NCBI RefSeq assembly: GCF_001879105.1
Contig: NZ_MLCF01000025.1
Span: 50,086-114,085 of the forward strand
DNA: 64,000 bases
Reading direction: 5' to 3'
DNA from: Mangrovactinospora gilvigrisea
GTDB taxonomy: Bacteria; Actinomycetota; Actinomycetes; Streptomycetales; Streptomycetaceae
The position numbers were made by a program, and so were the translations under genes. Shown one piece after another: positions 1-7,838 of this stretch. The notes under the pieces are model-generated. The model had not been told where the DNA came from. It saw only the letters and a program-made list of their open reading frames with translations, and made no database searches. Position 1 is the stretch's first letter. Every line of letters starts with the position of its first letter.

Positions 1-164
1 ACCTGGTACGCGGCCGGCAGCTTGGCGCGGCTGGCCAGCAGCGAACCCGGCTGGCCGGGGCGGGCGATGTCCTTGCCGAAGCCGATGCCGAGCCCGGCGA
101 TGCCCAGCCCGCCGGCGAGGCCGGCGCCCAGCACGGCGCGGCGGCGCAGCTGACGCTCGCTCAT
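1..164 (-). CDS. Multicopper oxidase, N-terminal fragment (runs off window)
   Basis: The first 54 codons are visible and the gene continues beyond the left edge. The start is an ATG at 164, which overlaps the stop of the upstream membrane-protein gene in an ATGA arrangement, so the two are translationally coupled. The peptide has an arginine-rich N-terminus (QLRRR) followed by an Ala/Gly-rich hydrophobic stretch, a Tat-like export signal. It then reads GSLLASRAKLPAAYQ, a pattern typical just after the signal in exported bilirubin-oxidase/CotA-like multicopper oxidases of actinomycetes. No copper ligands lie in the visible part, so the family call rests on this short motif and on context. An exported copper enzyme is expected, and another Tat-exported enzyme cannot be excluded. 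Confidence 0.5.
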   Translation of the reverse strand, partial: MSERQLRRRAVLGAGLAGGLGIAGLGIGFGKDIARPGQPGSLLASRAKLPAAYQ

Positions 165-685
165 GACCGGGCCTCCGCGCCGCTCTTCTTCTCCTTGCGG
201 CGGCGCTGCGGGACCGCGGCCTGCTGGGCCGCCGTCACCGCGCCGATCAGCAGCAGCAGCGCCAGCGGGATGTGAACGATCAGCACCCGGCTGTAGCCCA
301 GGATCATCTCCACGGGGACGAGCACCATCATCACCGCGGCGCGCACCGCCGTCCCGCCGGCGCCCGGCACCCGGCCCGGCCGCCAGGCGAGGATCGCGGC
401 GATCAGCCCCACCAGCAGCACCAGGGCGAGGATCCCGGCGTTGGCGGAGTGCGTGTCGAGGAATCCGTAGCGGCCCTGGAGGAAGCCGCCGGCGGTGACC
501 GACTGAACGATGATCAGCAGCGCCGTGAGGCCGAGGGCCACCCGCGCGGTGATCATCGAGCGCCGGCCGAAGGCGGTGCCCCGGGGCCGGTCCGGCCGCG
601 CCTCGCCGTTCGCGGTGGCGGTCGTGGGCGGGACGCTGGTCGCGGGTGCCGCCCCGGAGGGGGGCGGTGAGACGGGGGATGCCAT
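161..685 (-). CDS. Four-helix membrane protein (DUF6220-like)
   Basis: A 174-residue protein. The ATG at 685 is chosen because AAGGAAGG lies at ribosome-binding distance and the sequence further upstream looks non-coding. Residues 1-42 are Pro/Ala/Thr-rich and probably disordered. Four hydrophobic segments follow at about 45-66, 83-101, 113-130 and 132-152, and the tail is basic. It resembles the small DUF6220-type membrane proteins seen beside multicopper oxidase genes, but I recognise it from general pattern rather than an invariant motif. The stop overlaps the start of the multicopper oxidase gene, so the two proteins probably work together. Function unknown. Confidence 0.6.
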   Translation of the reverse strand: MASPVSPPPSGAAPATSVPPTTATANGEARPDRPRGTAFGRRSMITARVALGLTALLIIVQSVTAGGFLQGRYGFLDTHSANAGILALVLLVGLIAAILAWRPGRVPGAGGTAVRAAVMMVLVPVEMILGYSRVLIVHIPLALLLLIGAVTAAQQAAVPQRRRKEKKSGAEARS

Positions 686-733
686 GGCTCGCTCGACCTT
701 CCTTGTTTCTGCGGCTGATTGCGGTTCGGCTGG

Positions 734-832
734 GGCGTGTACGGGGTTCTCCCGCGGAGGGAGGAGCGGCGTCCCGTGCGGCGAGCGTGTGTGCCGGGCG
801 TCGCGACGCCGCGGGAGAGCCCCGTACACGCC
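734..832. repeat. Long inverted repeat with inner palindrome
   Basis: Arms at 734-757 and 809-832 are inverted copies of each other with one mismatch in 24 bases. The loop contains a perfect 14-base palindrome, GGCGTCGCGACGCC, at 797-810. The 24 bases at 791-814 recur exactly at 40074-40097. The structure lies in a gene-free stretch (686-986) between two genes on the minus strand. It could terminate transcription or be a dispersed intergenic repeat. Nothing else was seen in this stretch. Confidence 0.7.
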
Positions 833-986
833 CTAGATGGTGCGATGCCGCCCCGGGCGCACGCGTCCCACCGGGGGAGCGGCTTTCCGCGCTCCGGATA
901 CCGCGTGCGGAGTAGGGGTGCCTGCGCCCGGCGCCGGGTGGGTGTAGGGGCCCGGGACAGGCGCCGGCCGGCGGCCCGACGCTCCG

Positions 987-1433
987 TCAGACCAGCGCGC
1001 AGACCTGAAGGGCGAAGGCGGCGATGATGACCGTGACGCGGAAGTAGTGGTAGACGTCCCACTTGTGCGCCAGCTCCCGGGAGTTCTCCGGCGCGGTCTC
1101 CGGCGTCCAGTTCTTGCTCTGGTTGTTGATCGGCACGAGCACCAGCACCGACATCAGGACGCTGACGACCAGCATCGCCGCGGCGGCGACCACCAGCCCG
1201 GCGCCGTGGTCGCCCCAGGCGAAGCCGGCCCAGATCGCGCTGAGCCCCAGCGCGGTGAAGTACCAGAAGGGCATCAGCCGGCCGAGCATCCGGCCGCCGT
1301 GCGCCCGGCCGGCCAGCTCGGCCTCGGCCCCGAGCCCGGCGAAGATGCGGTTGAGCACGGTGGCGACGGCGAACTCGACCCCGACCATCACACCGGTGAC
1401 GACGACGGTGACGACCTCGAGTGCGTTGAGCAT
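987..1433 (-). CDS. DUF1772 (anthrone oxygenase-like) membrane protein
   Basis: A 148-residue protein with an ATG at 1433 behind a strong GGAGGGG. It shows the DUF1772 layout: an N-terminal helix, a short loop, two central hydrophobic helices, a conserved PINNQSKNWTPE segment near residue 105, then a final helix. The family includes small membrane proteins related to fungal anthrone oxygenases, but in bacteria the substrate is usually unknown. The gene is divergent from a TetR regulator, and the two palindromic operators between them (1486-1551) suggest repression by that regulator and induction by its ligand. Confidence 0.8.
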   Translation of the reverse strand: MLNALEVVTVVVTGVMVGVEFAVATVLNRIFAGLGAEAELAGRAHGGRMLGRLMPFWYFTALGLSAIWAGFAWGDHGAGLVVAAAAMLVVSVLMSVLVLVPINNQSKNWTPETAPENSRELAHKWDVYHYFRVTVIIAAFALQVCALV

Positions 1434-1485
1434 GACCCCTCCAGGGATGCCGGGCGCTGGTGCACCGTCCTCCGGTGCGAGGTTT

Positions 1486-1551
1486 CCTAGCGCCGCTAGG
1501 TGGTGAGGCAAAGCTAGTACTACTGCCGCTCTCATGTCTAGCGGTGCTAGG
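1486..1551. promoter_or_regulatory. Paired TetR operators between divergent genes
   Basis: Two 15-base near-palindromes share one consensus. CCTAGCGCCGCTAGG lies at 1486-1500 and TCTAGCGGTGCTAGG at 1537-1551; the second reads CCTAGCACCGCTAGA on the other strand. The first lies upstream of the DUF1772 gene. The second overlaps a TAGGAT -10-like hexamer (1548-1553) that precedes the TetR ATG by only six bases. This is the expected layout for a TetR protein controlling its neighbour and itself. Confidence 0.75.
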
Positions 1552-1559
1552 ATTCTTTT

Positions 1560-2147
1560 ATGTCGGTACAGGAACGCAAGGAGCGCGAGCGGGCCCGGCG
1601 AGAGCGTCTGATCGTCGAGACGGCCCGGGAACTCGCCGAGAAGGACGGCTGGGACGCCGTCACCACCCGAAGGCTCGCCGAGCGCATCGAGTACAGCCAA
1701 CCCGTCCTCTACAGCCACTTCCGCGGCAAGCGGGAGATCATCGGTGCCGTCGCCATGGACGGCTGCACCGAGCTGGCCCAGGTGGCGCGCGCCGCGGCCG
1801 CGGGCGCGGAGGGCCTGCGCGCCAAGGTCACCGCGGTCGCCCGCGCCTATCTCGACTTCGGGCGGCGCAACCCGGCGCTCTACGACGCCATCTTCCAGCT
1901 CGACGGCGGCCTGCTGTTCGCCTCCGACGAGACGCCCGAACCGCTCAAGGACGCCTTCGCCGCGATGCTGGAGGTCTTCGGCGAGGTCGCCGGCGACGGC
2001 GTCCACCCGGCCCTCTTCACCGAGGTGTTCTGGACCTTCCTGCACGGCCAGGTCACCCTGGCCCGCGCCGGCCGGACCCCCGAGGAGTTCACCGACCAGC
2101 GCCTGGAGCTGTTCATCGGCCGGATGGCGGTCTTCCCGCCGGACTGA
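1560..2147 (+). CDS. TetR/AcrR-family transcriptional regulator
   Basis: A 195-residue protein with the N-terminal TetR helix-turn-helix (about residues 15-60, including VTTRRLAERIEYSQPVLYSH) and a ligand-binding C-terminal half of the WHG/TetR_C type. The ATG at 1560 has no Shine-Dalgarno. Because TAGGAT ends six bases before it, the transcript is probably leaderless. It most likely represses itself and the divergent DUF1772 gene through the CCTAGC-type operators. The ligand is unknown. Confidence 0.9.
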   Translation: MSVQERKERERARRERLIVETARELAEKDGWDAVTTRRLAERIEYSQPVLYSHFRGKREIIGAVAMDGCTELAQVARAAAAGAEGLRAKVTAVARAYLDFGRRNPALYDAIFQLDGGLLFASDETPEPLKDAFAAMLEVFGEVAGDGVHPALFTEVFWTFLHGQVTLARAGRTPEEFTDQRLELFIGRMAVFPPD

Positions 2148-2231
2148 CGGCGCGGGGCGGGGCGGGGAGGGGCGGCCGGATGGTGACACGCCCCTTTACG
2201 GCGGGCCCGCCGGAATGAATGAATCCCGGTC

Positions 2232-3542
2232 ATGACCACCGCACCACAGCCGACCGGCGAGCCCGCCGCCGCCACGCTCACCAACTGGGCCGGCAACCTC
2301 GCCTTCGGCGCCGCCCGCCTGCACCGTCCCCGCACCCTCGACGAGCTGCGCCGGCTGGTCGCCGACGCGCCCGGACGCGTCCGCGCCCTCGGCTGCGGCC
2401 ACTCCTTCAGCACGGTCGCCGACACCGACGGCGACCTGGTCCGCCTCGACGCGCTCGGCGCCGACCCGGACGCGATCACCGTCGACGAGGACGCCCGCAC
2501 CGCGACCGTCCCCGCCGGGATGCGCTACGCCGAGGCCGCCGCCGCGCTGGACGCCCGCGGCTGGGCGCTGCACAACCTCGCCTCGCTCACCCACATCACC
2601 GTCGCCGGCGCGGTCGCCACCGGCACCCACGGCTCGGGATCCGGGGTGCCCTCGCTCGCCGCGGCCGTCGTCGGCCTCGAACTGCTCACCGCCGACGGCG
2701 CGCTGCGCACGCTGACCCGGGAGGCCGACCCGGAGGTCTTCCCCGGCGCGGTCGTCTCGCTCGGCGCGCTCGGCATCGCCACCCGGATCACGCTGCGCAT
2801 CGAGCCGGCCTACCGGGTCGCCCAGTGGGTCTACACGGACGTCGCGCTGGACGCGGTCGCCGCCGACTTCGCGGCGGCCTTCGAACTGGCCGACAGCGTC
2901 TCGGTCTTCACCAGATGGGACGACGGGCGCGCCAAGCTCTGGCTCAAGCAGCGCCTCGGGGCGGGGGCGTCCGGGCCGGCGTCGTCGCTGCTGGGGGGAT
3001 CCCTCGCCACGGAGAACGTGCACCCCATCCCGGGCACGCCCGCCGAGCGGATCGCCGACACCACGCCGCAGTGCGGGGTGCCCGGGCCGTGGCACCGCCG
3101 GCTCCCGCACTTCCTCCCCGAGGGGACGCCGAGTGTCGGGGCGGAGATCCAGTCGGAGTGGCTGCTGCCCCGCGAGGAGGCGGTGCGCGGGATGGCGGCG
3201 CTGCGCGCGCTGGGGGACCGGATCGCGGCGGTGGCGCAGGTGTCGGAGATCCGCACGGTCGCCGCCGACGACCTGTGGCTCAGCGGCGCCTACGGGCGGG
3301 ACACGGTGGCCTTCCACTTCACCTGGGTGCGCGACGAGGCGGCGATCCTGCCGGTGGTCGGCGCGATCGACGAAGCGCTGGCACCGCTGGGGGCGCGGCC
3401 GCACTGGGGGAAGGTGTCGACGCTGGCGGGACGTCAGGTGCGCGAGGCGTATCCGCGGTTCGCGGACTTCGCCGCGCTGCGCGAGGAGCTGGACCCGTCC
3501 GGGACGTTCCGCAACGCCTACCTGGACGCGCTGCTCGGCTAG
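2232..3542 (+). CDS. aldO: Alditol oxidase / FAD-linked aldonolactone oxidase family
   Basis: A 436-residue, probably cytoplasmic oxidase that uses oxygen to oxidise sugar alcohols to aldoses, like Streptomyces coelicolor AldO (about 418 residues). The FAD-binding VAO-type half includes GCGHSFS, whose His57 should carry the covalent flavin, and THITVAGAVATGTHGSG. The C-terminal substrate half retains SEIRTVAADDLWLS (Glu and Arg of the active site), FHFTWV (Thr) and HWGKV (Lys). The AldO active-site Ser106 (HISVAG) aligns with Thr123 here (HITVAG). A D-arabinono-lactone or gulonolactone oxidase is the alternative, but the motifs fit AldO better. The next gene downstream is convergent. Confidence 0.85.
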   Translation: MTTAPQPTGEPAAATLTNWAGNLAFGAARLHRPRTLDELRRLVADAPGRVRALGCGHSFSTVADTDGDLVRLDALGADPDAITVDEDARTATVPAGMRYAEAAAALDARGWALHNLASLTHITVAGAVATGTHGSGSGVPSLAAAVVGLELLTADGALRTLTREADPEVFPGAVVSLGALGIATRITLRIEPAYRVAQWVYTDVALDAVAADFAAAFELADSVSVFTRWDDGRAKLWLKQRLGAGASGPASSLLGGSLATENVHPIPGTPAERIADTTPQCGVPGPWHRRLPHFLPEGTPSVGAEIQSEWLLPREEAVRGMAALRALGDRIAAVAQVSEIRTVAADDLWLSGAYGRDTVAFHFTWVRDEAAILPVVGAIDEALAPLGARPHWGKVSTLAGRQVREAYPRFADFAALREELDPSGTFRNAYLDALLG

Positions 3543-3980
3543 TCAGTGCTGGACCAGCTCCAGCAGCACGCCGCCGGCGTCCTTGGGGTGGACGAAGTTG
3601 ACGAGGGACCCCGCCGTGCCGCGGCGGGGCGCCTCGTAGAGCAGCCGCACCCCGCGCTCGCGCAGCGTCCGCGACGCCGCCTCGATGTCCGCCACCGTGT
3701 ACGCGAGCTGCTGCAGCCCCGGCCCGCGCCGCTCCAGGAAGGTGGCGATGGTGGACGTCGCGTCCAGCGGCGCCAGCAGCTGGATCCGCGCGTCCCCCTC
3801 GCCGACCGCGAGCATCGCCTCGCGCACCCCCTGCTCCCGGTTCTCCTCCACATGGACGCAGCGCAGCCCGAACGTCCGCTCGTGGAAGGCGATCGCCTCG
3901 TCCAGGTCCGGCACGGCGATGCCCACGTGATCGATCCGCAGTACCCCGATGCCGTCCGCCACCGCTCCGCCTTCACTCAT
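3543..3980 (-). CDS. mce: Methylmalonyl-CoA epimerase
   Basis: A 145-residue protein of the vicinal-oxygen-chelate fold. It interconverts (S)- and (R)-methylmalonyl-CoA, linking propionyl-CoA carboxylation to methylmalonyl-CoA mutase. The two repeats are visible: IDHVGIAVPDLDEAI near the N-terminus with the first metal-binding His, and LQQLAYTVADIEAA near residue 85. LVNFVHPKDAGGVLLELVQ at the C-terminus supplies the last metal-binding Glu. The length matches actinomycete epimerases. The ATG at 3980 is used because upstream codons do not resemble the family. No mutase gene is nearby. Its stop codon lies directly against the stop of the convergent aldO gene. Confidence 0.9.
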   Translation of the reverse strand: MSEGGAVADGIGVLRIDHVGIAVPDLDEAIAFHERTFGLRCVHVEENREQGVREAMLAVGEGDARIQLLAPLDATSTIATFLERRGPGLQQLAYTVADIEAASRTLRERGVRLLYEAPRRGTAGSLVNFVHPKDAGGVLLELVQH

Positions 3981-4149
3981 GGCACGAGGATATCCCCACC
4001 CAAAACCACGCCTCACAACCGGACTTGGTCAATTCTTGACCCTTGCATGACTGCATCAGCCACCCGTCGAACGGCAGTATGACGAGTTGTCTGCGCGCCC
4101 CAGGGCGCGCACGCGTTTCGGGTCCCTCTGGTGTACCGCAAGGAGTCCC

Positions 4150-6102
4150 ATGAGTTCCGCGCACACCGCACGTCTCAGAAGGCGCGCAGGCGTCGGCATA
4201 GCCGCGACGCTCCCGCTCATCGCGGGGGCACTCGTCCTCGGCTCGCCGGCGAACGCCGCCCCGTCCGCGTCCGGCGCACCCGCCGGCCGCGACGCCGTTC
4301 CCGGCACCCACCCCGCGTGGGCCAAGCCGAGTGCCGCCCAGGGGGCCACCGCCTCCACGGCGACCGTCAACGCCCGGGTCTACCTCGCCGGACGCGACCC
4401 CCAGGGCCTCACCGCCTACGCGCGGTCCGTCTCGGACCCCCAGTCGGCCTCGTACGGCAAGTACCTGACGGCGGGCCAGGCGCAGGCCAGGTTCGGCGCC
4501 AGCGCCGAGCAGCAGGCCGCCGTCTCCCAGTGGCTGAAGGGCCAGGGGCTCACCGTCACCGCGGCGAACCGCCACTACATCGCGATCAGCGGCACCGCCG
4601 CCGCGACGCAGAAGGCGTTCTCCACCCAGCTGCGCAACTACCGCAAGTCCGGGCACACCTACCGCGCGCCGGCCACCACGGCCTCGGTGCCCGACAGCCT
4701 CAACGGCGCCGTGCTCAGCGTCACCGGCCTGGACAACGCCCCGCACATGGCGAAGCACGACGACACCCTGCCCGGCCCGGGCGCGGCGTTCGTCAACTCG
4801 GGCCCGTTCAGCAGCTACTACGGCTCGAACACCGCCAAGAACGTGCCGGACGCCTACGGCACCTCGCACCCGTACGTCGTCAAGGGCTACACGGGCAAGC
4901 AGCTGCGCGCCGCCTACGGCGCCGGCGGCCTCACCGGCAAGGGCTCGCGCATCGCCATCGTCGACGCGTACGCCTCGCCGACGATGCGCGCCGACTCCGA
5001 CCAGTACATCAAGAACCACGGCGACAAGGCCTGGGCGTCCGGCCAGTACTCCGAGGTGCTGCCGAGCTCCTACAACTCCACCACCGAGTGCGGCGCCTCC
5101 GGCTGGTACGGCGAGGAGTCGCTGGACGTGGAGTCCTCGCACTCCGTCGCGCCCGACGCCAAGGTCACCTACGTCGGCGCCTCGTCCTGCATGGACAACG
5201 ACCTGGTCGACGCGCTGAACACGGTCGTCGACCGGCACCTGGCCGACATCGTCTCCAACTCCTGGAGCGGCGGCGAGGCCGGCGAGACCGCCGCCGACGC
5301 GGCCGTCTACGACCAGACGTTCCAGATGGGCGCGGTCGAGGGCATCGGCTTCTACTTCTCCACCGGCGACGACGGCGACGAGCTGGCCGCCACCGGCACG
5401 AAGCAGATCGGCTCCCCGACCAACTCCGCGTGGGCCACCGCGGTCGGCGGCACCTCGCTCGCCGTCGGCAAGGGCGACCACTACATGTGGGAGACCGGCT
5501 GGGGCACCGAGAAGACCACGCTCGCCGCGAACGGCAAGAGCTGGACGAGCCTGCCGGGCGCCTTCCAGTCCGGCGCGGGCGGCGGCACCAGCGTCCTGAT
5601 CAAGCAGCCCTTCTACCAGAAGGGCGTCGTGCCGAACTCCATCGCGAAGGCCAACGGCTCCACCGCGATGCGCGCGGTCCCGGACATCTCGGCGGTCGCC
5701 GACCCGCAGACCGGCTTCTCGGTGGGTCAGACCCAGGCGTTCCCCGACGGCACCGACAAGTACTCCGAGTACCGCATCGGCGGCACCTCGCTCTCCTGCC
5801 CGGTGATCGCCGGCGTCGAGGCGCTGCGCCAGCAGGCCCAGCACCGGGTGATCGGGTTCGCCAACCCGATGATCTACTCGCAGTACCGCACCGGCGGGTA
5901 CCACGACGTGACGGACAACCCGCTGGGCAAGACCCCGATCGCGAACGTCCGCGTGGACTTCGTCAACTCGGTGGACGCCTCCGGCGGCCTGGTCACCTCG
6001 CTGCGCACCTTCGGCCACGACAGCTCGCTGCACGCGACCCGCGGCTGGGACGACGTCACCGGCGTGGGCACGCCGACCGCGCGCTACTACTGGGCGTGGT
6101 GA
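4150..6102 (+). CDS. Secreted sedolisin-type serine protease (S53) with propeptide
   Basis: A 650-residue preproenzyme with an ATG at 4150 after AAGGAG. A signal peptide covers about residues 1-36. A pro-kumamolisin domain follows to about residue 200 (VYLAGRDPQGLTAYARSVSD and YGKYLTAGQAQARFG), then the catalytic domain. Catalytic residues visible are Glu322 and Asp326 (GEESLD), the oxyanion Asp407 (STGDDGD) and the nucleophile Ser547 (GGTSLSCPV). A WDDVTGVGTP segment near the C-terminus matches the calcium site. Family members are acid-active endopeptidases released after autoprocessing. A bidirectional hairpin terminator follows the gene. Confidence 0.9.
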   Translation: MSSAHTARLRRRAGVGIAATLPLIAGALVLGSPANAAPSASGAPAGRDAVPGTHPAWAKPSAAQGATASTATVNARVYLAGRDPQGLTAYARSVSDPQSASYGKYLTAGQAQARFGASAEQQAAVSQWLKGQGLTVTAANRHYIAISGTAAATQKAFSTQLRNYRKSGHTYRAPATTASVPDSLNGAVLSVTGLDNAPHMAKHDDTLPGPGAAFVNSGPFSSYYGSNTAKNVPDAYGTSHPYVVKGYTGKQLRAAYGAGGLTGKGSRIAIVDAYASPTMRADSDQYIKNHGDKAWASGQYSEVLPSSYNSTTECGASGWYGEESLDVESSHSVAPDAKVTYVGASSCMDNDLVDALNTVVDRHLADIVSNSWSGGEAGETAADAAVYDQTFQMGAVEGIGFYFSTGDDGDELAATGTKQIGSPTNSAWATAVGGTSLAVGKGDHYMWETGWGTEKTTLAANGKSWTSLPGAFQSGAGGGTSVLIKQPFYQKGVVPNSIAKANGSTAMRAVPDISAVADPQTGFSVGQTQAFPDGTDKYSEYRIGGTSLSCPVIAGVEALRQQAQHRVIGFANPMIYSQYRTGGYHDVTDNPLGKTPIANVRVDFVNSVDASGGLVTSLRTFGHDSSLHATRGWDDVTGVGTPTARYYWAW

Positions 6103-6150
6103 GCACGGATCAGTTGAACGGCTGACGGCCCGTCCGTCGGTTCTTCCCCC

Positions 6151-6912
6151 TCACCGCGCCGGGTGCCCCGCACCCGGCGCGGTGGTGTGTGCGGCGCCGG
6201 GTGAGCTGCCGGGTGCGGTGCCGTGCGCGGCCTGGCGGGCGTCGTGCTCCGCATGGGCGAGCAGCTCGGCCATGGCGCGGGCGGCGGCGTCCGCGTCCCG
6301 CGCGCGGACCGCGTCCAGCACGGCGCGGTGCCCCGGGACGGGGTCGTCCTCGCCGCCGGACGAGCTGTGCACCAGGGTGTCGCGGGCCCGCAGCGCCGGC
6401 TCCAGGAGGCTGTGCAGCCGGGCCAGCATCTCGTTGCCGGTGGCGGCCTGCAGCGCGCGGTGGAACTCCGCGTCGGCGGCGGCCGCCCCGTCCGGCTGCT
6501 TGGCCGACGCCATCGCGGCGAGGGCCTCCTCCAGCGCTTCGAGGTCGGCGTCGGTGCGGCGCTCCGCCGCCAGCCGGGCCGCGGACGGCTCGACCAGCGC
6601 CCGCATCTCCGCGAGATCGCCCAGCAGCGCGCTCCCCTCGCCGCCGGCCATCCGCCAGCGGACCACGTCCGCGTCGAGCAGGTTCCACTCGGCGCGCGGC
6701 CGGACGAAGGTGCCGCGCCTCTGCCGCGCCGCGACCAGCCCCTTCGCGGAGAGCACCCGCAGCGCCTCGCGGATCACGGTGAGGCTCACCCCGAACTCGG
6801 CGCCCAGGTCGCGGGGGTCGAGGCCCTGCTCCGGGTCGGCCACGATCCGCGCGCCCAGCGCCTCCACCACCTGGGCATGCATCCCCTGGGCCCTGCCGTC
6901 CCGCTGGGTCAC
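6151..6912 (-). CDS. GntR-family regulator, FCD (FadR) subfamily
   Basis: A 253-residue protein with a winged helix-turn-helix at about residues 10-75 (LGAEFGVSLTVIREALRVLSAKGLV) and an FCD ligand domain with AEMRALVEPSAARLAA, FHRALQAATGN and a terminal HRAVLDAV. The tail is low-complexity Ala/Gly/His. The start is a GTG at 6912, with an ATG at 6882 as an alternative. It is divergent from an SDR and a galactonate dehydratase gene, so it most likely controls that sugar-acid operon in response to a sugar acid. The 3' end is embedded in a terminator stem. Confidence 0.88.
   Translation of the reverse strand: MTQRDGRAQGMHAQVVEALGARIVADPEQGLDPRDLGAEFGVSLTVIREALRVLSAKGLVAARQRRGTFVRPRAEWNLLDADVVRWRMAGGEGSALLGDLAEMRALVEPSAARLAAERRTDADLEALEEALAAMASAKQPDGAAAADAEFHRALQAATGNEMLARLHSLLEPALRARDTLVHSSSGGEDDPVPGHRAVLDAVRARDADAAARAMAELLAHAEHDARQAAHGTAPGSSPGAAHTTAPGAGHPAR
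6152..6184. terminator. Bidirectional hairpin terminator
   Basis: A perfect 15-base stem (6152-6166 with 6170-6184) around a CCC loop lies between the convergent S53 protease and GntR genes. It overlaps the last codons of the GntR gene. There is no poly-T, as is usual in this type of genome. Confidence 0.7.
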
Positions 6913-6951
6913 TGCGCGGCTCCCGTCCTGGCTGTCGCCTTGGCATCGCTC

Positions 6952-6970
6952 AATAATTCATATTTAATAT
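6952..6970. promoter_or_regulatory. AT-rich promoter/operator of the galactonate-type locus
   Basis: The 19 bases AATAATTCATATTTAATAT form an almost pure A/T block with imperfect dyad symmetry. They sit between the divergent GntR (start 6912) and SDR (start 6976) genes in otherwise GC-rich DNA. The position suits both a -10 element for the SDR operon and the GntR binding site. Confidence 0.5.
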
Positions 6971-6975
6971 GCCCG

Positions 6976-7782
6976 ATGACTCCAGGATCCGCCACCGCCA
7001 CCAGCAGCGCGAGCCCGACCCCGCGCTCGACCCCGCACCCGCACCCGCGCTCCGCCCTCGTCACGGGCGGCGCCACCGGGATCGGCGCGGCCGTCGCGCA
7101 CCGCCTCGCCGCCGACGGCGCCGGCGTGCTCATCGCCGACATCGACGCCGAGCAGGGCGAGCGCACCGCCGCCGCCCTCCGCGACCGCGGCCACCGGGCC
7201 CGCTTCCAGCGCTGCGACGTCGCCGACGAGGCGTCCTGGACCGAGGCCGTCGCCGCCGCCCGCGCCGCCTTCGGCCCCGTCGACGCCCTGGTCGGCAACG
7301 CCTACACGGTGCGCGTCGCCCCCGCCGACGCGCTGCCGCCCGCCGAGTGGCAGCGCCAGCTGGACGTCAACCTCACCGGCGCCTTCCTCGGCGTCCGCGC
7401 CTGCCTCGACGACCTGCGCGCCACCGGCGGCAGCGCGGTGCTGGTCTCCTCCGTGCACGCCCTCGTCGGGCTGCCCGGCCGTCCCGCCTACGCCGCCACC
7501 AAGGCCGGCCTCACCGGGCTCGCCCGCCAACTCGCCGTCGAGTACGGGCCCGAGGTGCGCGTCAACGCCGTGCTGCCCGGCCCCGTCCTCACCCGCGCCT
7601 GGGACGGCATCGACGAGGCGGACCGGCGGCGCAGCGCCGAGCAGACCGCCGCCCGCCGCCTCGGCCGCCCCGAGGAGGTGGCCGGCGCCGTCGCCTTCCT
7701 GCTCTCCGCGGACGCCTCCTTCGTCACCGGCGCCTCGCTCGTCGTGGACGGCGGCTGGTCCGTCTACAAGACCTCCTCCTGA
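6976..7782 (+). CDS. Short-chain dehydrogenase/reductase (SDR)
   Basis: A 268-residue classical SDR. It shows the NAD(P) glycine motif GGATGIG (31-37), an acidic DID at the end of beta-2 that favours NAD, the catalytic Ser (VSS, about 158-159), and Tyr172 and Lys176 in YAATK. The C-terminal FVTGASLVVDGGW is typical. The ATG at 6976 gives a Ser/Pro-rich 25-residue extension before the fold, so a later start is possible. It lies 56 bases upstream of a galactonate dehydratase gene. I infer a sugar or aldonate dehydrogenase feeding the same pathway, but the substrate is not readable. Confidence 0.85.
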   Translation: MTPGSATATSSASPTPRSTPHPHPRSALVTGGATGIGAAVAHRLAADGAGVLIADIDAEQGERTAAALRDRGHRARFQRCDVADEASWTEAVAAARAAFGPVDALVGNAYTVRVAPADALPPAEWQRQLDVNLTGAFLGVRACLDDLRATGGSAVLVSSVHALVGLPGRPAYAATKAGLTGLARQLAVEYGPEVRVNAVLPGPVLTRAWDGIDEADRRRSAEQTAARRLGRPEEVAGAVAFLLSADASFVTGASLVVDGGWSVYKTSS

Positions 7783-7838
7783 ACCCGAACACCCCGTTGC
7801 ACACTTCGCTTGCACCACGTTGTCTGGAGCCACACCCC

